Assembly (NCBI RefSeq): GCF_000317635.1
Contig: NC_019779.1
Span: forward strand, 372,001 to 436,000
DNA: 64,000 nt
Source of the DNA: Halothece sp. PCC 7418
Lineage (GTDB): Bacteria; Cyanobacteriota; Cyanobacteriia; Cyanobacteriales; Rubidibacteraceae
Direction: 5' to 3'
Shown: piece after piece, positions 25,920-34,225 of the stretch
How the letters are laid out: every line of letters starts with the position of its first letter
How positions within the stretch are numbered: position 1 is the stretch's first letter
Program-made: the position numbers and the translations under genes
Notes under the pieces: generated by a model
Seen by the model: the letters and a program-made list of their open reading frames with translations, nothing else
The model's database searches: none
Told to the model about the DNA's origin: nothing

Positions 25920-26819
25920 ATGTTTAAGCGTTGTCTCATTTGCACCGATTTTACTGATGGCTTAGACCGGTTTGCATCCTTTGTTCCCAGTCTCAGTGCT
26001 TCAGGTTTGAATTATATTGTCTTTCTCCACAGTGTTCCTTATTGGGAAGAAGGAGAAATTCCCCACGTTGACGAAGAAAAGGTTGCAGCAGCAAAGAGAC
26101 ATCTGGAGATTGCGCTGGAAAACGTTCCAGAAGGCGTGGAAGTAAAAGTGGAAGTTCCCACGGGAAAACCTAGCGATACAATTCCTCGGATTGTGGAACA
26201 AGAAAAGATTGAAGTGGTTTTAGCGGGAACGCCGATTCGCAGTTTTTTACAAGAAAAAGTGTTTGGCAGTACCAGCCTTAGTCTAGCGCGGGCGACTTCT
26301 GCACCGTTGATGATTTTTCGCCCCAATCAGATTTCTGTTTATACGAAAGAAGAATTAGATTTGCGCTGTCAACATTTGTGGCGATCGCTGCTGATTCCTT
26401 ATAATGATAGCGAAGCGGCTCAGTATCTCGTACAGCAAATTAAAAGATATGTCCAAGAAGATGGGACTTCCACCTTAAGGGAATGTATTCTCTTATGGGT
26501 CATCAGTGAAGCGGGACGGATGCCAAAAGAAACCCTGGAAAGCCGAAAACAAGAAGCCGAAAAACGGATTCAAGAGGTCAGAGCAGATTTAGAAACGATC
26601 GGCTTGAAAGTGACTACGCAAGTACGAGTGGGAAATCCCACTTTAGAAATTTTGAATGGCGTTTTAACCGAAGATGTCAGCGCGATCGCGGTGGGATCTG
26701 ATGATCGCGGAGGACTGTTAGAGTGGACGGTACAGAGTTTAGCCAATGAAATCCTTCGTAGCAGTTGGTATCCAGTTCTCTTTTTCTCCCAAGCGCGATC
26801 GCGCACCGAGGTGCTATAA
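25920..26819 (+). CDS. Tandem universal stress protein (USP) family protein
   Basis: A protein of 299 residues made of two USP-like domains. The first starts KRCLICTDFTDGLDRFASFV and includes VVLAGTPIRSFLQEKVFGSTSLSLARATSAPLMIF, matching the G-x(2)-G-x(9)-G-[ST] nucleotide-binding region only loosely. The second begins near SLLIPYNDSEAA and ends AIAVGSDDRGGLLEWTVQSLANEILRSSWYPVLFF. It probably binds ATP or a related nucleotide and acts in a stress response. It converges with a Ser/Thr kinase and the two stop codons are adjacent. Confidence 0.82.
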   Translation: MFKRCLICTDFTDGLDRFASFVPSLSASGLNYIVFLHSVPYWEEGEIPHVDEEKVAAAKRHLEIALENVPEGVEVKVEVPTGKPSDTIPRIVEQEKIEVVLAGTPIRSFLQEKVFGSTSLSLARATSAPLMIFRPNQISVYTKEELDLRCQHLWRSLLIPYNDSEAAQYLVQQIKRYVQEDGTSTLRECILLWVISEAGRMPKETLESRKQEAEKRIQEVRADLETIGLKVTTQVRVGNPTLEILNGVLTEDVSAIAVGSDDRGGLLEWTVQSLANEILRSSWYPVLFFSQARSRTEVL

Positions 26820-28340
26820 TCCAGAAACATTACTGGGGGCATCAGTTCCGAGAGATTCTAACTTAAACTGAATCTTAGGCTTAATATTTTCAAATTCTCG
26901 TCGCAACAGTTGTTTACTCATTTGGGGACTCGCATGAGATTCCCAAGTCTGACTCGATTGCGCCCAGTCATGAAGTTTTTGGCGTTGCGGTCCTGCAATC
27001 GTAGAAGTCAGAACGTGCTGACAGGTATCTGCTGATTCGAGAGCAAAAAATAAGATCCGATAATATCCTAACTCACCGAGAGAGCGAGCGGTGCGTTGTC
27101 CACTACTGGTCTTTAAATCTAAATAACAGGGTAGCCAGCGCGTCCCACATTCCGTATTATGCAGCGCTGTAATCCAAAGTACCATGGGATGAGGGGACAT
27201 AATAAATAAAAATTGATTATATCGCGTACTCAACAAACGCTTTTCAATATCCTCTTTATCTAACATCACCCATAAGGAGGGAAACGCACCATGAGCAGAA
27301 TTAATCAAACGAGGGAAAACAATTTTTTGTCGGGGTTTATCGGGGGGCCAAGCTGCATTTAAGTAATAATGTTCATCATTTCCCGTTGCGGTTTGAGTCG
27401 GATAAGTGCTGGCATAATCCAGAGAGTTTGTTGTTAAACCATCGCTAGCAGACTTACTTTTTTCAATCTCTTCTTCAATACTTGTAAACGCTTCCAAGAC
27501 TTCATCCATGCCCTGAGGACGTTGTTCTCGTTTTTTCGCTAAGCATTGATAAATTAAATCTTGTAGGGAGGAGGGAAGGTTAAGATCATCTCGAAACGGT
27601 TCTGGAGAATAATAGCGATGCGCTTGATACCAGGCCCCAAAGGAATTATTTTCAGGAAGGATGGGCATTTCCCCAGTAATCATTTCATACATCATCACGC
27701 CCAAACTATAGATATTAGATCGATTATCGAGTTCTTTTCCTTCCATTTGTTCTGGGGAACAATACGCCAACGTTCCCTGGAAAGAATGGGTTTGATCGCC
27801 ACCGGTTTGAATCAGTTTTGCAATCCCAAAATCAAGAATTTTCACCATTTCTCCCAAGGTGGAATCTTGAACAATTAAGATGTTACTAGGCTTGATATCG
27901 CGGTGAATAATTGGACAAAGTTCTCCCTTAAAGAAAATCCCTTGGTGAGCGCACTGTAGTCCGAGACAAATTTGACGAGTTAATCGTAAGAACCGTTTTA
28001 AGGACAGGGGACGATGCTTAATTAAATCATTGAGCCCTTTTCCTTGTAAAAATTCCATCGCATAAAAGGGAACATCATATTCATCCAAGCCATAATCTCG
28101 AACTTGGACAATATGAATACTTTTTTCTCCCAGTAAGGCACAGATGGTTGCTTCCTGTTCAAAGCGAGTGCGTCGTTTTTCATTGAGCACCGCTTGGGCA
28201 ACGAATTTAATCGCAACCGTCAAGCCTCCCAAGACAGTATCTTCGGCGCGATAGACTTGACCCATTGCACCTTTTCCCACCAGTTCGATTATGCGATAAC
28301 GGTTCGCGAGTAAACGACCCTCGTTACGGTCTTCAGTCAT
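26814..28340 (-). CDS. Serine/threonine protein kinase
   Basis: A 508-residue cytosolic Hanks-type kinase. The N-terminal domain has the P-loop VGKGAMGQVYRAED, catalytic Lys in VAIKFV, HRDIKPSNILI, DFGIAKL, and a CSPEQ activation-end motif. The C-terminal 200 residues have no transmembrane helix and contain LWVMLDKEDIEKRLLSTRYNQFLFIMSPHPMVLWITALHN, a cyanobacteria-type domain I do not recognise. It could regulate the adjacent USP protein, but that is speculation. Upstream (28341-28544) is an AT-rich promoter region with palindromic GATCATG clusters. Confidence 0.92.
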   Translation of the reverse strand: MTEDRNEGRLLANRYRIIELVGKGAMGQVYRAEDTVLGGLTVAIKFVAQAVLNEKRRTRFEQEATICALLGEKSIHIVQVRDYGLDEYDVPFYAMEFLQGKGLNDLIKHRPLSLKRFLRLTRQICLGLQCAHQGIFFKGELCPIIHRDIKPSNILIVQDSTLGEMVKILDFGIAKLIQTGGDQTHSFQGTLAYCSPEQMEGKELDNRSNIYSLGVMMYEMITGEMPILPENNSFGAWYQAHRYYSPEPFRDDLNLPSSLQDLIYQCLAKKREQRPQGMDEVLEAFTSIEEEIEKSKSASDGLTTNSLDYASTYPTQTATGNDEHYYLNAAWPPDKPRQKIVFPRLINSAHGAFPSLWVMLDKEDIEKRLLSTRYNQFLFIMSPHPMVLWITALHNTECGTRWLPCYLDLKTSSGQRTARSLGELGYYRILFFALESADTCQHVLTSTIAGPQRQKLHDWAQSSQTWESHASPQMSKQLLRREFENIKPKIQFKLESLGTDAPSNVSGL

Positions 28341-28544
28341 TTTTCAGAAGTAACATACAAATGAAGAACAAGAAAACTCAGCAAGAGAAGAGAAGAACTT
28401 CAATGGAGCGAGTGACATATATTTCCTAATTTTTTATAGATCACTCTGGCTTAATTTTAATTCTCTTCTTGGTCATGATGATCATGTCTTGATCACTAAT
28501 TCATTACCAATTCTTCCCTGATCGCATCTCAGGATCAGATTGTC

Positions 28545-29021
28545 TTAGGTAGAAGAACGAACCAGAGTCGCTTCAAGAGTATTCATGATCCGATGTCCTT
28601 GGTTGAGACCACTACATAAACGATAGGTATCGGCGGTTTCTTGATAAAGAGTCTCGAACCCTTGACGACGCTTGCGGTCATTTAAAACCCAATATCTTTG
28701 CATAATCCAAGTGGGAGTAATCCAGCCATTCCCTTCTAAGTGTCCAAGAATATTATGTTTGAGAACGAATGTATATTGGTTTTGCTGAAAGTCAAGATAT
28801 CCTCGGTAAGTTAAAGTCAGTTCTGGGCTGCTCAGGGAGTAATTAAGCTCAGAAATCATTTCGTCATTGGTAAATCTCAGTTGTTGATGGCAACGAAACC
28901 AGTTCGGTTGATTCCAGATAATGGTTACTGTCCCTTCTACTGTCAATGGGTCTAGTTTAGCTTCACACCAAACTCCTTTGAGACTCCATTGTCCAGGTTC
29001 GAGTAAAAAAGTATGTGTCAC
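28545..29021 (-). CDS. Hypothetical protein, lipocalin-like beta architecture
   Basis: A protein of 158 residues beginning MTHTFLLEPGQWSLKGVWCEA. Alternating hydrophobic and polar residues and regular W/Y/F positions (VEGTVTIIWNQPNWFRCHQQLRF, LTLTYRGYLDF, WIMQRYWVLND) suggest an antiparallel beta barrel. No family is recognised and no signal peptide is visible. It follows the dnd-associated-4-like gene with a 30-base gap on the same strand, so the two may be a transcription unit. Confidence 0.7.
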   Translation of the reverse strand: MTHTFLLEPGQWSLKGVWCEAKLDPLTVEGTVTIIWNQPNWFRCHQQLRFTNDEMISELNYSLSSPELTLTYRGYLDFQQNQYTFVLKHNILGHLEGNGWITPTWIMQRYWVLNDRKRRQGFETLYQETADTYRLCSGLNQGHRIMNTLEATLVRSST

Positions 29022-29051
29022 AGTTACGGAACTCTCATTGCAAAACCTAGT

Positions 29052-29519
29052 TTAAAGAAAACGAGTGAGATCAAAGTCGGGAGGCGGTTGGGAAATCGGA
29101 AAACGTTCTTGATTGAGAATTAACAATAACCGATCACTATAATCCACGGCTCCGCGCAGTTCATCTTCTAATAACTCTAAACCCCCATTGGCTAATCCTT
29201 CAATCAACAAGAGGCGTTGCCTTTGTGCTTCGGCATCATAGGGTGATAGAATGGTAGGGTCTTGGCTATGCGCGATCGCGATTAATTTTATCACCCACTC
29301 GTATCCCCGAGACAAAAAGATTTCTAAACTAATCGGTGCGGGATCTTTACTAATCCCACTGCTAATGGGAACATAACGCTCATGTTTCTCTCCATAGGCA
29401 GCAGCAAATATAATAACATCCGCATAAGTTTCAAAAGCACCTTTGCTTTCTTTCCCCGTAGTTAGGGCTTGTACGAGATTGCCATGCTCCTTGGCAATGC
29501 GAATCCGATGAACTGCCAT
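29052..29519 (-). CDS. DNA phosphorothioation-associated protein 4-like, orphan
   Basis: A protein of 155 residues. AFETYADVIIFAAAYGEKHERYVP, followed by a stretch about PISLEIFLSRGYEWVIKLIAIAHSQDP and a C-terminal GGLELLEDELRGAVDYSDRLLLIL, resembles the family named dnd system-associated protein 4 (a companion of DndBCDE-type phosphorothioation systems). No dnd gene is in the window. The match is by pattern memory, so uncertain. It could be an orphan with another role. It is upstream of the beta-rich hypothetical gene at 28545. Confidence 0.6.
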   Translation of the reverse strand: MAVHRIRIAKEHGNLVQALTTGKESKGAFETYADVIIFAAAYGEKHERYVPISSGISKDPAPISLEIFLSRGYEWVIKLIAIAHSQDPTILSPYDAEAQRQRLLLIEGLANGGLELLEDELRGAVDYSDRLLLILNQERFPISQPPPDFDLTRFL

Positions 29520-29687
29520 TGTTCCCCTGACCTGCCATAACTATCCCTTCTCCTGATTCTAACTAACTTGGCTTCTCAGCTTTCTCAGACAATTATTACT
29601 TTCTGCTTAACTCCCACTTAGGGGTTACTCAGAAAAAACACTGATCCTAAGAATTAAGGGAAGGAAGATACATTCACATACAGCAAA

Positions 29688-29716
29688 AGAGGGATCAGTC
29701 CAGGCTTTGTCCCTCT
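29688..29716 (+). promoter_or_regulatory. Leader hairpin before an exported protein gene
   Basis: AGAGGGA (29688-29694) and TCCCTCT (29710-29716) form a seven-base stem followed by a pyrimidine-rich run, about 45 bases before the ATG at 29762. Its sequence is much like the terminator stem at 24461-24487. It may be an attenuator or the end of an undetected small RNA; no upstream plus-strand gene needs a terminator here. Confidence 0.4.
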
Positions 29717-29761
29717 CTCTTTCCTCCCGAAACCACAACCAATCAGTTGGAGGGAAAGACG

Positions 29762-30121
29762 ATGAAATCCTTATTGACAGGGGCAATTTGTACCCTAGTC
29801 TTGGTAACTACCGCTTCTTCGGCAATGGCAGAGGAGGTCGCTGTTAATGAGATCACTTCAGCATCACCAGAGATTCAACCGTTTAATCTGGTTCATCGAG
29901 CTTACAGTGGTCATTTCTCTGCGGAAGGGATTCCTGGTTTTCAGGGGTTGGTAATGGCTTACCGTGCTGGTCAAGTTGAAGCAGAAGATCTGATGGAAGT
30001 GGCAATTCAACAAGGGCGACTCTCACCAGATGCTTTAGAGGATCAAGGCTATGTGAATGCAGTGAGATTTCAATTGCGAGGCTTAGAACGGGATACTTTA
30101 AGACGAGGTAACAGATTATAG
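29762..30121 (+). CDS. Exported hypothetical protein
   Basis: 119 residues from ATG 29762, with GGAGGGA just upstream (29749-29755). A signal peptide is clear (MKSLLTGAICTLVLVTTASSAMA, cut after A-M-A). The mature part includes NLVHRAYSGHFSAEGIPGFQGLVMAYRAGQVEAEDLMEVAIQQGRLSPDAL and ends RFQLRGLERDTLRRGNRL. It has the look of a widespread cyanobacterial periplasmic or thylakoid-lumen protein, but I cannot name it. A hairpin CTCTCTTATC (30202-30211) with GATAAGAGAG (30225-30234) lies after the stop. Confidence 0.75.
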   Translation: MKSLLTGAICTLVLVTTASSAMAEEVAVNEITSASPEIQPFNLVHRAYSGHFSAEGIPGFQGLVMAYRAGQVEAEDLMEVAIQQGRLSPDALEDQGYVNAVRFQLRGLERDTLRRGNRL

Positions 30122-30698
30122 CAGAGTTACCCCAGCGGATGAAGTGGGAAACTTCAGCGAAGCCAAGTTGGGGGACTTCACTGAGGAGTGCTTGCTGTCT
30201 TCTCTCTTATCGGTTATGCTGGTTGATAAGAGAGTTTATCGCTTCAATCCTCTCCCCCAATCAGTCTTTTTTCTCCAACGAATCATTTCTCGCTGAGACC
30301 CCTCAGAAATTCGTGCGTTCCTTCAATATTCTCTAAAGGAATAATTTTCGCTTAATATTCTGTAATGTATTATTTCTAACTTTATACTGCATTATTTTAA
30401 TGTTTTTCAGTCTTTTTATTCAGGGAAAAAACGGGTATTATCGTTATATTTTATACATATATACAGACACCCGCGTCGCGAAAACCATAGTAAGTATATT
30501 GTAATTGGCGGAAAAATTAACGTCAACAGACTGATGAGAAATGGCTGAAATCGGGAGATTAATGAATGATTGAAGTTGGGAAAAAAGAGAGAACTCCTAA
30601 TAAAAATAGGAATCAAAACAAAAACGGCGCGATCGCGCTGGGAAATAATTCGGTAAGATAGCAGCTTAGTCGGTTCAAATCAACGATAGAATTCAGTT
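30122..30698. other. Intergenic region upstream of leuB
   Basis: 577 bases without a supported gene. Just after 30121 there are pairs of short inverted segments (GAAGT...ACTTC at about 30140-30160). A ten-base stem, CTCTCTTATC (30202-30211) with GATAAGAGAG (30225-30234) and a TTTAT tail, could be the terminator of the exported protein gene. The rest is AT-rich with a HIP1 site near 30630, about 70 bases before leuB. Confidence 0.5.
30202..30240 (+). terminator. Possible terminator after the exported protein gene
   Basis: A ten-base perfect stem (30202-30211 with 30225-30234) with a 13-base loop, followed by a weak T run (TTTATC). It lies 80 bases after the stop at 30121. Confidence 0.5.
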
Positions 30699-31781
30699 AT
30701 GACAAACTCTTACCGTATTACCCTGCTGCCTGGAGACGGCATTGGCCCAGAAATTATTGCCGTCGCCGTGGAGATCCTAAAAGCAGTGGGGAAACAGTGC
30801 GACATCGAATTTACCTTTACTGAAGCCCTGATGGGAGGTGCTGCCATCGAGGCAACTGGCGAGCCCTTACCGCAAGCAACGTTAGAAACTTGTCGGGAGA
30901 GTGATGCTGTTTTACTCGCAGCCATTGGCGGGTATAAATGGGATCACTTACCTCGTCACCAACGTCCAGAAACGGGATTACTGGGGTTAAGGGCAGGTTT
31001 AGAGTTATTTGCCAACTTGCGTCCAGCGAAGATTTTACCGCAACTGGTAGATGCTTCTCCCCTCAAGGGTGAGATTGTGGAGGGTGTCGATATTATGGTG
31101 GTGCGAGAATTAACTGGTGGCGTTTATTTTGGCGAACCGAAAGGGATTTTTCGCACGGAGACGGGACAACAGCGTGGGGTTAATACTATGGCTTATACTG
31201 ACGCTGAAGTGGATCGAATTGCGAAAGTGGCGTTTGAAATTGCCCAGAAACGGAATCGGCAGTTGTGTTCTGTGGACAAAGCGAATGTTTTAGAAGTGTC
31301 TCAATTGTGGCGCGATCGCGTGAGTGCTCTTTCTTCGTCTTATCCTGAGATTGAACTGTCCCATCTGTATGTGGATAATGCAGCCATGCAATTGGTTCGC
31401 GCCCCGAAACAGTTCGATACGATTGTCACGGGAAATCTATTTGGAGACATTCTCTCTGATGCTGCTGCGATGTTAACGGGAAGTATTGGGATGTTACCGT
31501 CAGCAAGTATGGGAGAAGGAAAACCCGCTGTTTTTGAACCAGTTCATGGATCAGCCCCTGATATTGCCGGTGAAGATAAAGCCAATCCCTTAGCGCAAGT
31601 GTTAAGTGCAGCGATGATGTTACGGTATGGTTTAGATGAAGCCACGGCTGCGGACAAAATCGAACAAGCGGTGTTTCAAGTCTTAGACCAAGGGTATCGC
31701 ACGGGAGATATTATGTCAGATGGGATGACCTTTGTTGGTTGTCAGCAGATGGGAGAAGCCTTGTTAAAAGCGTTATCCTAG
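30699..31781 (+). CDS. leuB: 3-isopropylmalate dehydrogenase
   Basis: A protein of 360 residues, full length. The N-terminus [15 protein letters not shown], the substrate-binding [18 protein letters not shown] and [14 protein letters not shown], and the metal/NAD region [27 protein letters not shown] followed by [18 protein letters not shown] are all as expected for LeuB. It oxidatively decarboxylates 3-isopropylmalate in leucine synthesis in the cytosol. It stands alone; leuA, leuC and leuD are not in the window. No leader peptide or T-box was identified. Confidence 0.97.
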   Translation: MTNSYRITLLPGDGIGPEIIAVAVEILKAVGKQCDIEFTFTEALMGGAAIEATGEPLPQATLETCRESDAVLLAAIGGYKWDHLPRHQRPETGLLGLRAGLELFANLRPAKILPQLVDASPLKGEIVEGVDIMVVRELTGGVYFGEPKGIFRTETGQQRGVNTMAYTDAEVDRIAKVAFEIAQKRNRQLCSVDKANVLEVSQLWRDRVSALSSSYPEIELSHLYVDNAAMQLVRAPKQFDTIVTGNLFGDILSDAAAMLTGSIGMLPSASMGEGKPAVFEPVHGSAPDIAGEDKANPLAQVLSAAMMLRYGLDEATAADKIEQAVFQVLDQGYRTGDIMSDGMTFVGCQQMGEALLKALS

Positions 31782-31810
31782 TGTTTCTTAGTCCTTGAGG
31801 TACACCTTGA

Positions 31811-31877
31811 GTTGGTGGATGTTCTTGGGAAGATACATTAACGAACAACAGACTAAGATCTTTCTTGATCCACCAAC
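31811..31877. repeat. Inverted repeat downstream of leuB
   Basis: GTTGGTGGAT (31811-31820) and ATCCACCAAC (31868-31877) are perfect ten-base inverted repeats with a 47-base spacer. They may be the leuB 3' hairpin or the ends of a small palindromic element. No T run follows. Confidence 0.55.
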
Positions 31878-31987
31878 CAACTCATGGCTTACCTTTCCCT
31901 TTTCCAGTAGCGCTATAGTGTTTTTAATTCTTGGTCGGGGAAAGGTTTCCTTTAACTGTCATCTTCCATCACTCCCTTAAGATCTTG

Positions 31988-32635
31988 ATGAGTCATCAAT
32001 CTTTTCCCAATCAGTTTTTCGCGCGATCGCGCCAGATCTTTAAAAAAATTTGGACGCATCATCCTCAGGAGTCTAGCTATGAAACAGCCCACCCACCGTT
32101 ACAGTTTCTGGAAAGATATCACTGCGATTTATTTCCAGAACAAACCTTCTCCCAGACAACAGAAGAGAGAAGGATTGACCCCCTAAAACTGAGAACAGCG
32201 GAGTTAATTCTAAAGCAAGTTAATCTCTATTATCTTCCTCATCGTCTAGAAAGTTTGCTTCCGTATTGTGACCCATTTACCGCAGTTGCGACCTTTCTCA
32301 ATGCACTCAACTTTTCTTATGAAACGTTACTTCAAGATGCAGAAAAACAGAAACTGGGTCAAGACATCATTCAAGAGTTCATGGAACTAGAGAAAGATTA
32401 TGATTGGACAACCACAGCCATTAATGATTTCCCACTCTACGACTCAGCTTCGACTCACGATTTAGCTGACTTCAAAAATACCATATTTGCCTTTCAAAGA
32501 GCACTTGATGTCATTGAAATTTTAGAGCAAGTGCAACCGCGCAATTATCAAAAGCAGAAGGATAATTTACTTCAATTTTGGCATCAACACAAGATCCAAA
32601 AATTAGAGAAAATCATTATGCAACTGACCCAGTAA
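31988..32635 (+). CDS. Hypothetical protein paired with membrane coiled-coil protein
   Basis: 215 residues from ATG 31988 ([22 protein letters not shown]). Longer in-frame starts exist but enter sequence that looks like leader. The protein is mostly helical and acidic, without transmembrane segments or a family I know. Notable stretches are LLPYCDPFTAVATFLNALNFSYETLL and IIQEFMELEKDYDWTTTAINDFPLYD. Its stop is four bases before the start of the next gene, so it is surely cotranscribed with it and probably works with that membrane protein. Confidence 0.75.
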   Translation: MSHQSFPNQFFARSRQIFKKIWTHHPQESSYETAHPPLQFLERYHCDLFPEQTFSQTTEERRIDPLKLRTAELILKQVNLYYLPHRLESLLPYCDPFTAVATFLNALNFSYETLLQDAEKQKLGQDIIQEFMELEKDYDWTTTAINDFPLYDSASTHDLADFKNTIFAFQRALDVIEILEQVQPRNYQKQKDNLLQFWHQHKIQKLEKIIMQLTQ

Positions 32636-32639
32636 AACA

Positions 32640-33533
32640 ATGCAGTATCCTCAATCTAGTTTAGCTGGTTTTACCTTTATTTATGTCCTCGGCATTCTTC
32701 TTGGTATGGTCATCGCCATTAGCCAAGTTTTTTCCACTGAAATTTTACTCATTGAAGGCTTATCTCATTTATTCATTTTGGTAATTTGGGGATTCTTCTT
32801 TCTTCCCCAATCCCAAAAGGAAGAAGCAGGAAATCGGATTCAAACGGCGGGCTATCTTCATACGTTAATTGGCTTTGCCTCCGCTTTAATTTTGCTGGGA
32901 AGTAGTGCGTTTAATCAAGGGGAACTCAATGCGATTCTCTATCCGTTAGGAAGTGCCTTATCGACCAGTATTGTCGGTTGGTTATTAGGGGGAGAAATTT
33001 CAAGTTTAGGGGAAAATTATGAAAAGAAACGGGTGAAATCAGAGTTTCAGCAACTCATTGATGAGATTCAAGAATTCACTGGCGCGATTCAAGAAGTACA
33101 CAGCACTTATTTAAGTACGATGACGCAGGTTTATCGCAGTTATCGACAATTACAAGAAGAACAAGAAAATCTTCTCCGACAACATCAGGATTTGCAATCT
33201 CGAATTATGGAAGAAACTCAAAACTTCCACTATAATCTCTTCACGACTAATACAGAAGCGACTCAAGAATTAAATCAACTCTTTACCCAATCCAGTGAAC
33301 GATTACAGGAACTAGAAACCTTAGTCGCTCGGACAACGGAAGAAATGAAACATCTCGATCCGCTTTTAGACAGTTTTTCCCAATTGAAAAATAATAGTGA
33401 TTTAGCCACCAATAATCTCGCGGAAGTGGCTCAAGCCTCTCGGCGCACCGCTCAATACTTAAATGAATCGCAAGCCTTGATGAGGGAATTAGAAAAGTTA
33501 TTAGATTACATCACGACCGTTAAAACTTCCTAG
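32640..33533 (+). CDS. ExbB/MotA-like membrane protein with long coiled-coil tail
   Basis: A protein of 297 residues. The first 120 contain three or four hydrophobic helices, the last of which (ILYPLGSALSTSIVGWLLGGEISSLGE) recalls the third helix of MotA/TolQ/ExbB proteins. From about residue 125 on the chain is a long charged coiled coil (for example VYRSYRQLQEEQENLLRQHQDLQSRI and later LNQLFTQSSERLQELETLVARTTEE). Comparable layouts are found in proton-driven motor stators and ZorA-type proteins, but the helix number is not certain. It is directly preceded by the hypothetical gene at 31988. No MotB-like partner is adjacent. Confidence 0.65.
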   Translation: MQYPQSSLAGFTFIYVLGILLGMVIAISQVFSTEILLIEGLSHLFILVIWGFFFLPQSQKEEAGNRIQTAGYLHTLIGFASALILLGSSAFNQGELNAILYPLGSALSTSIVGWLLGGEISSLGENYEKKRVKSEFQQLIDEIQEFTGAIQEVHSTYLSTMTQVYRSYRQLQEEQENLLRQHQDLQSRIMEETQNFHYNLFTTNTEATQELNQLFTQSSERLQELETLVARTTEEMKHLDPLLDSFSQLKNNSDLATNNLAEVAQASRRTAQYLNESQALMRELEKLLDYITTVKTS

Positions 33534-33547
33534 ACTCCTGATCAGAA

Positions 33548-34111
33548 TTAATTAAACATCCATTCTTCTAAAATCGGCTGAATGGTTTTTAACTCATCGA
33601 GAGAGAGTAATTCTAATTTCCCATTGGGTTGCGCTTTCGCGAAAAATAGTAAGGGGACTAACGGCGTGTAAATTCCATATTCTTGATCATGATGAAAGAA
33701 GGTTGCTAGCAATTGAAATTCTTCTGTTTCCCAACCCCGTTCTGTTTCAATTTCTAAGGTTAAGATGTCATCGTCATCTTCGGGTTCGGGTAATTCTCCT
33801 GCAACCGTTAGGGTAAAGGAGGTGCGCTTGAGAGTCAAATCTTCTTCGGCTAAACTCGCTTCTGCTTTCGAGAATAACTTATCAATTTCTCGTTCATCTT
33901 CAATTAAGATCGCTTGTTCCGCCTCTTCGTCCTCATCCCACATAATAATTGAAACAGGAGAATCGATGGGCATTAAAAGATAGTATTGAACCCCTTTTGA
34001 GGTAAAGGACTGTTCAACATAACAATATAACGATCGCGCATCTTCATCAATCAGAACTTTAATCTCTGGAGAAGAAGGGGGTTGATCTTGAGAAAAAGGA
34101 GATGAGGACAT
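33548..34111 (-). CDS. DUF3727 domain protein
   Basis: A protein of 187 residues. Two similar halves, LIDEDARSLYCYVEQSFTSKGVQYYLLMPIDSPVSIIMW and LATFFHHDQEYGIYTPLVPLLFFAKAQPNGKLELLSLDE, are joined by an acidic segment (ELPEPEDDDDILTLEIE). I recognise the DUF3727 family of cyanobacteria and plastids, thought to be related to DUF1292-type folds. It has no membrane helix. Function is unknown. It converges with the membrane coiled-coil gene, 14 bases between stops. Confidence 0.78.
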   Translation of the reverse strand: MSSSPFSQDQPPSSPEIKVLIDEDARSLYCYVEQSFTSKGVQYYLLMPIDSPVSIIMWDEDEEAEQAILIEDEREIDKLFSKAEASLAEEDLTLKRTSFTLTVAGELPEPEDDDDILTLEIETERGWETEEFQLLATFFHHDQEYGIYTPLVPLLFFAKAQPNGKLELLSLDELKTIQPILEEWMFN

Positions 34112-34153
34112 AACAGAGAAGAGAATATGGCATTCTTCAAAATATCACATAAT

Positions 34154-34193
34154 CTGTTCTTGTTCTTGGTTCTTGGTTATTTGTTATTTGTTG
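34154..34193. repeat. Heptamer tandem repeat between DUF3727 and hydrolase genes
   Basis: About five units of the type TTGTTAT/TTGGTTC in succession, with one six-base step. Same class as the arrays at 10310, 23592 and 35171. Confidence 0.6.
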
Positions 34194-34225
34194 TTTCTTC
34201 CCCTCTCTCTCCTTTCTCCTCGCCG

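Noticed and set aside
32640-33533. Complete Zorya-type defence system
   Set aside because: Only a ZorA-like layout is seen. There is no adjacent ZorB (MotB-like) gene, helicase or nuclease; the OmpA-like gene is 24 kb away.
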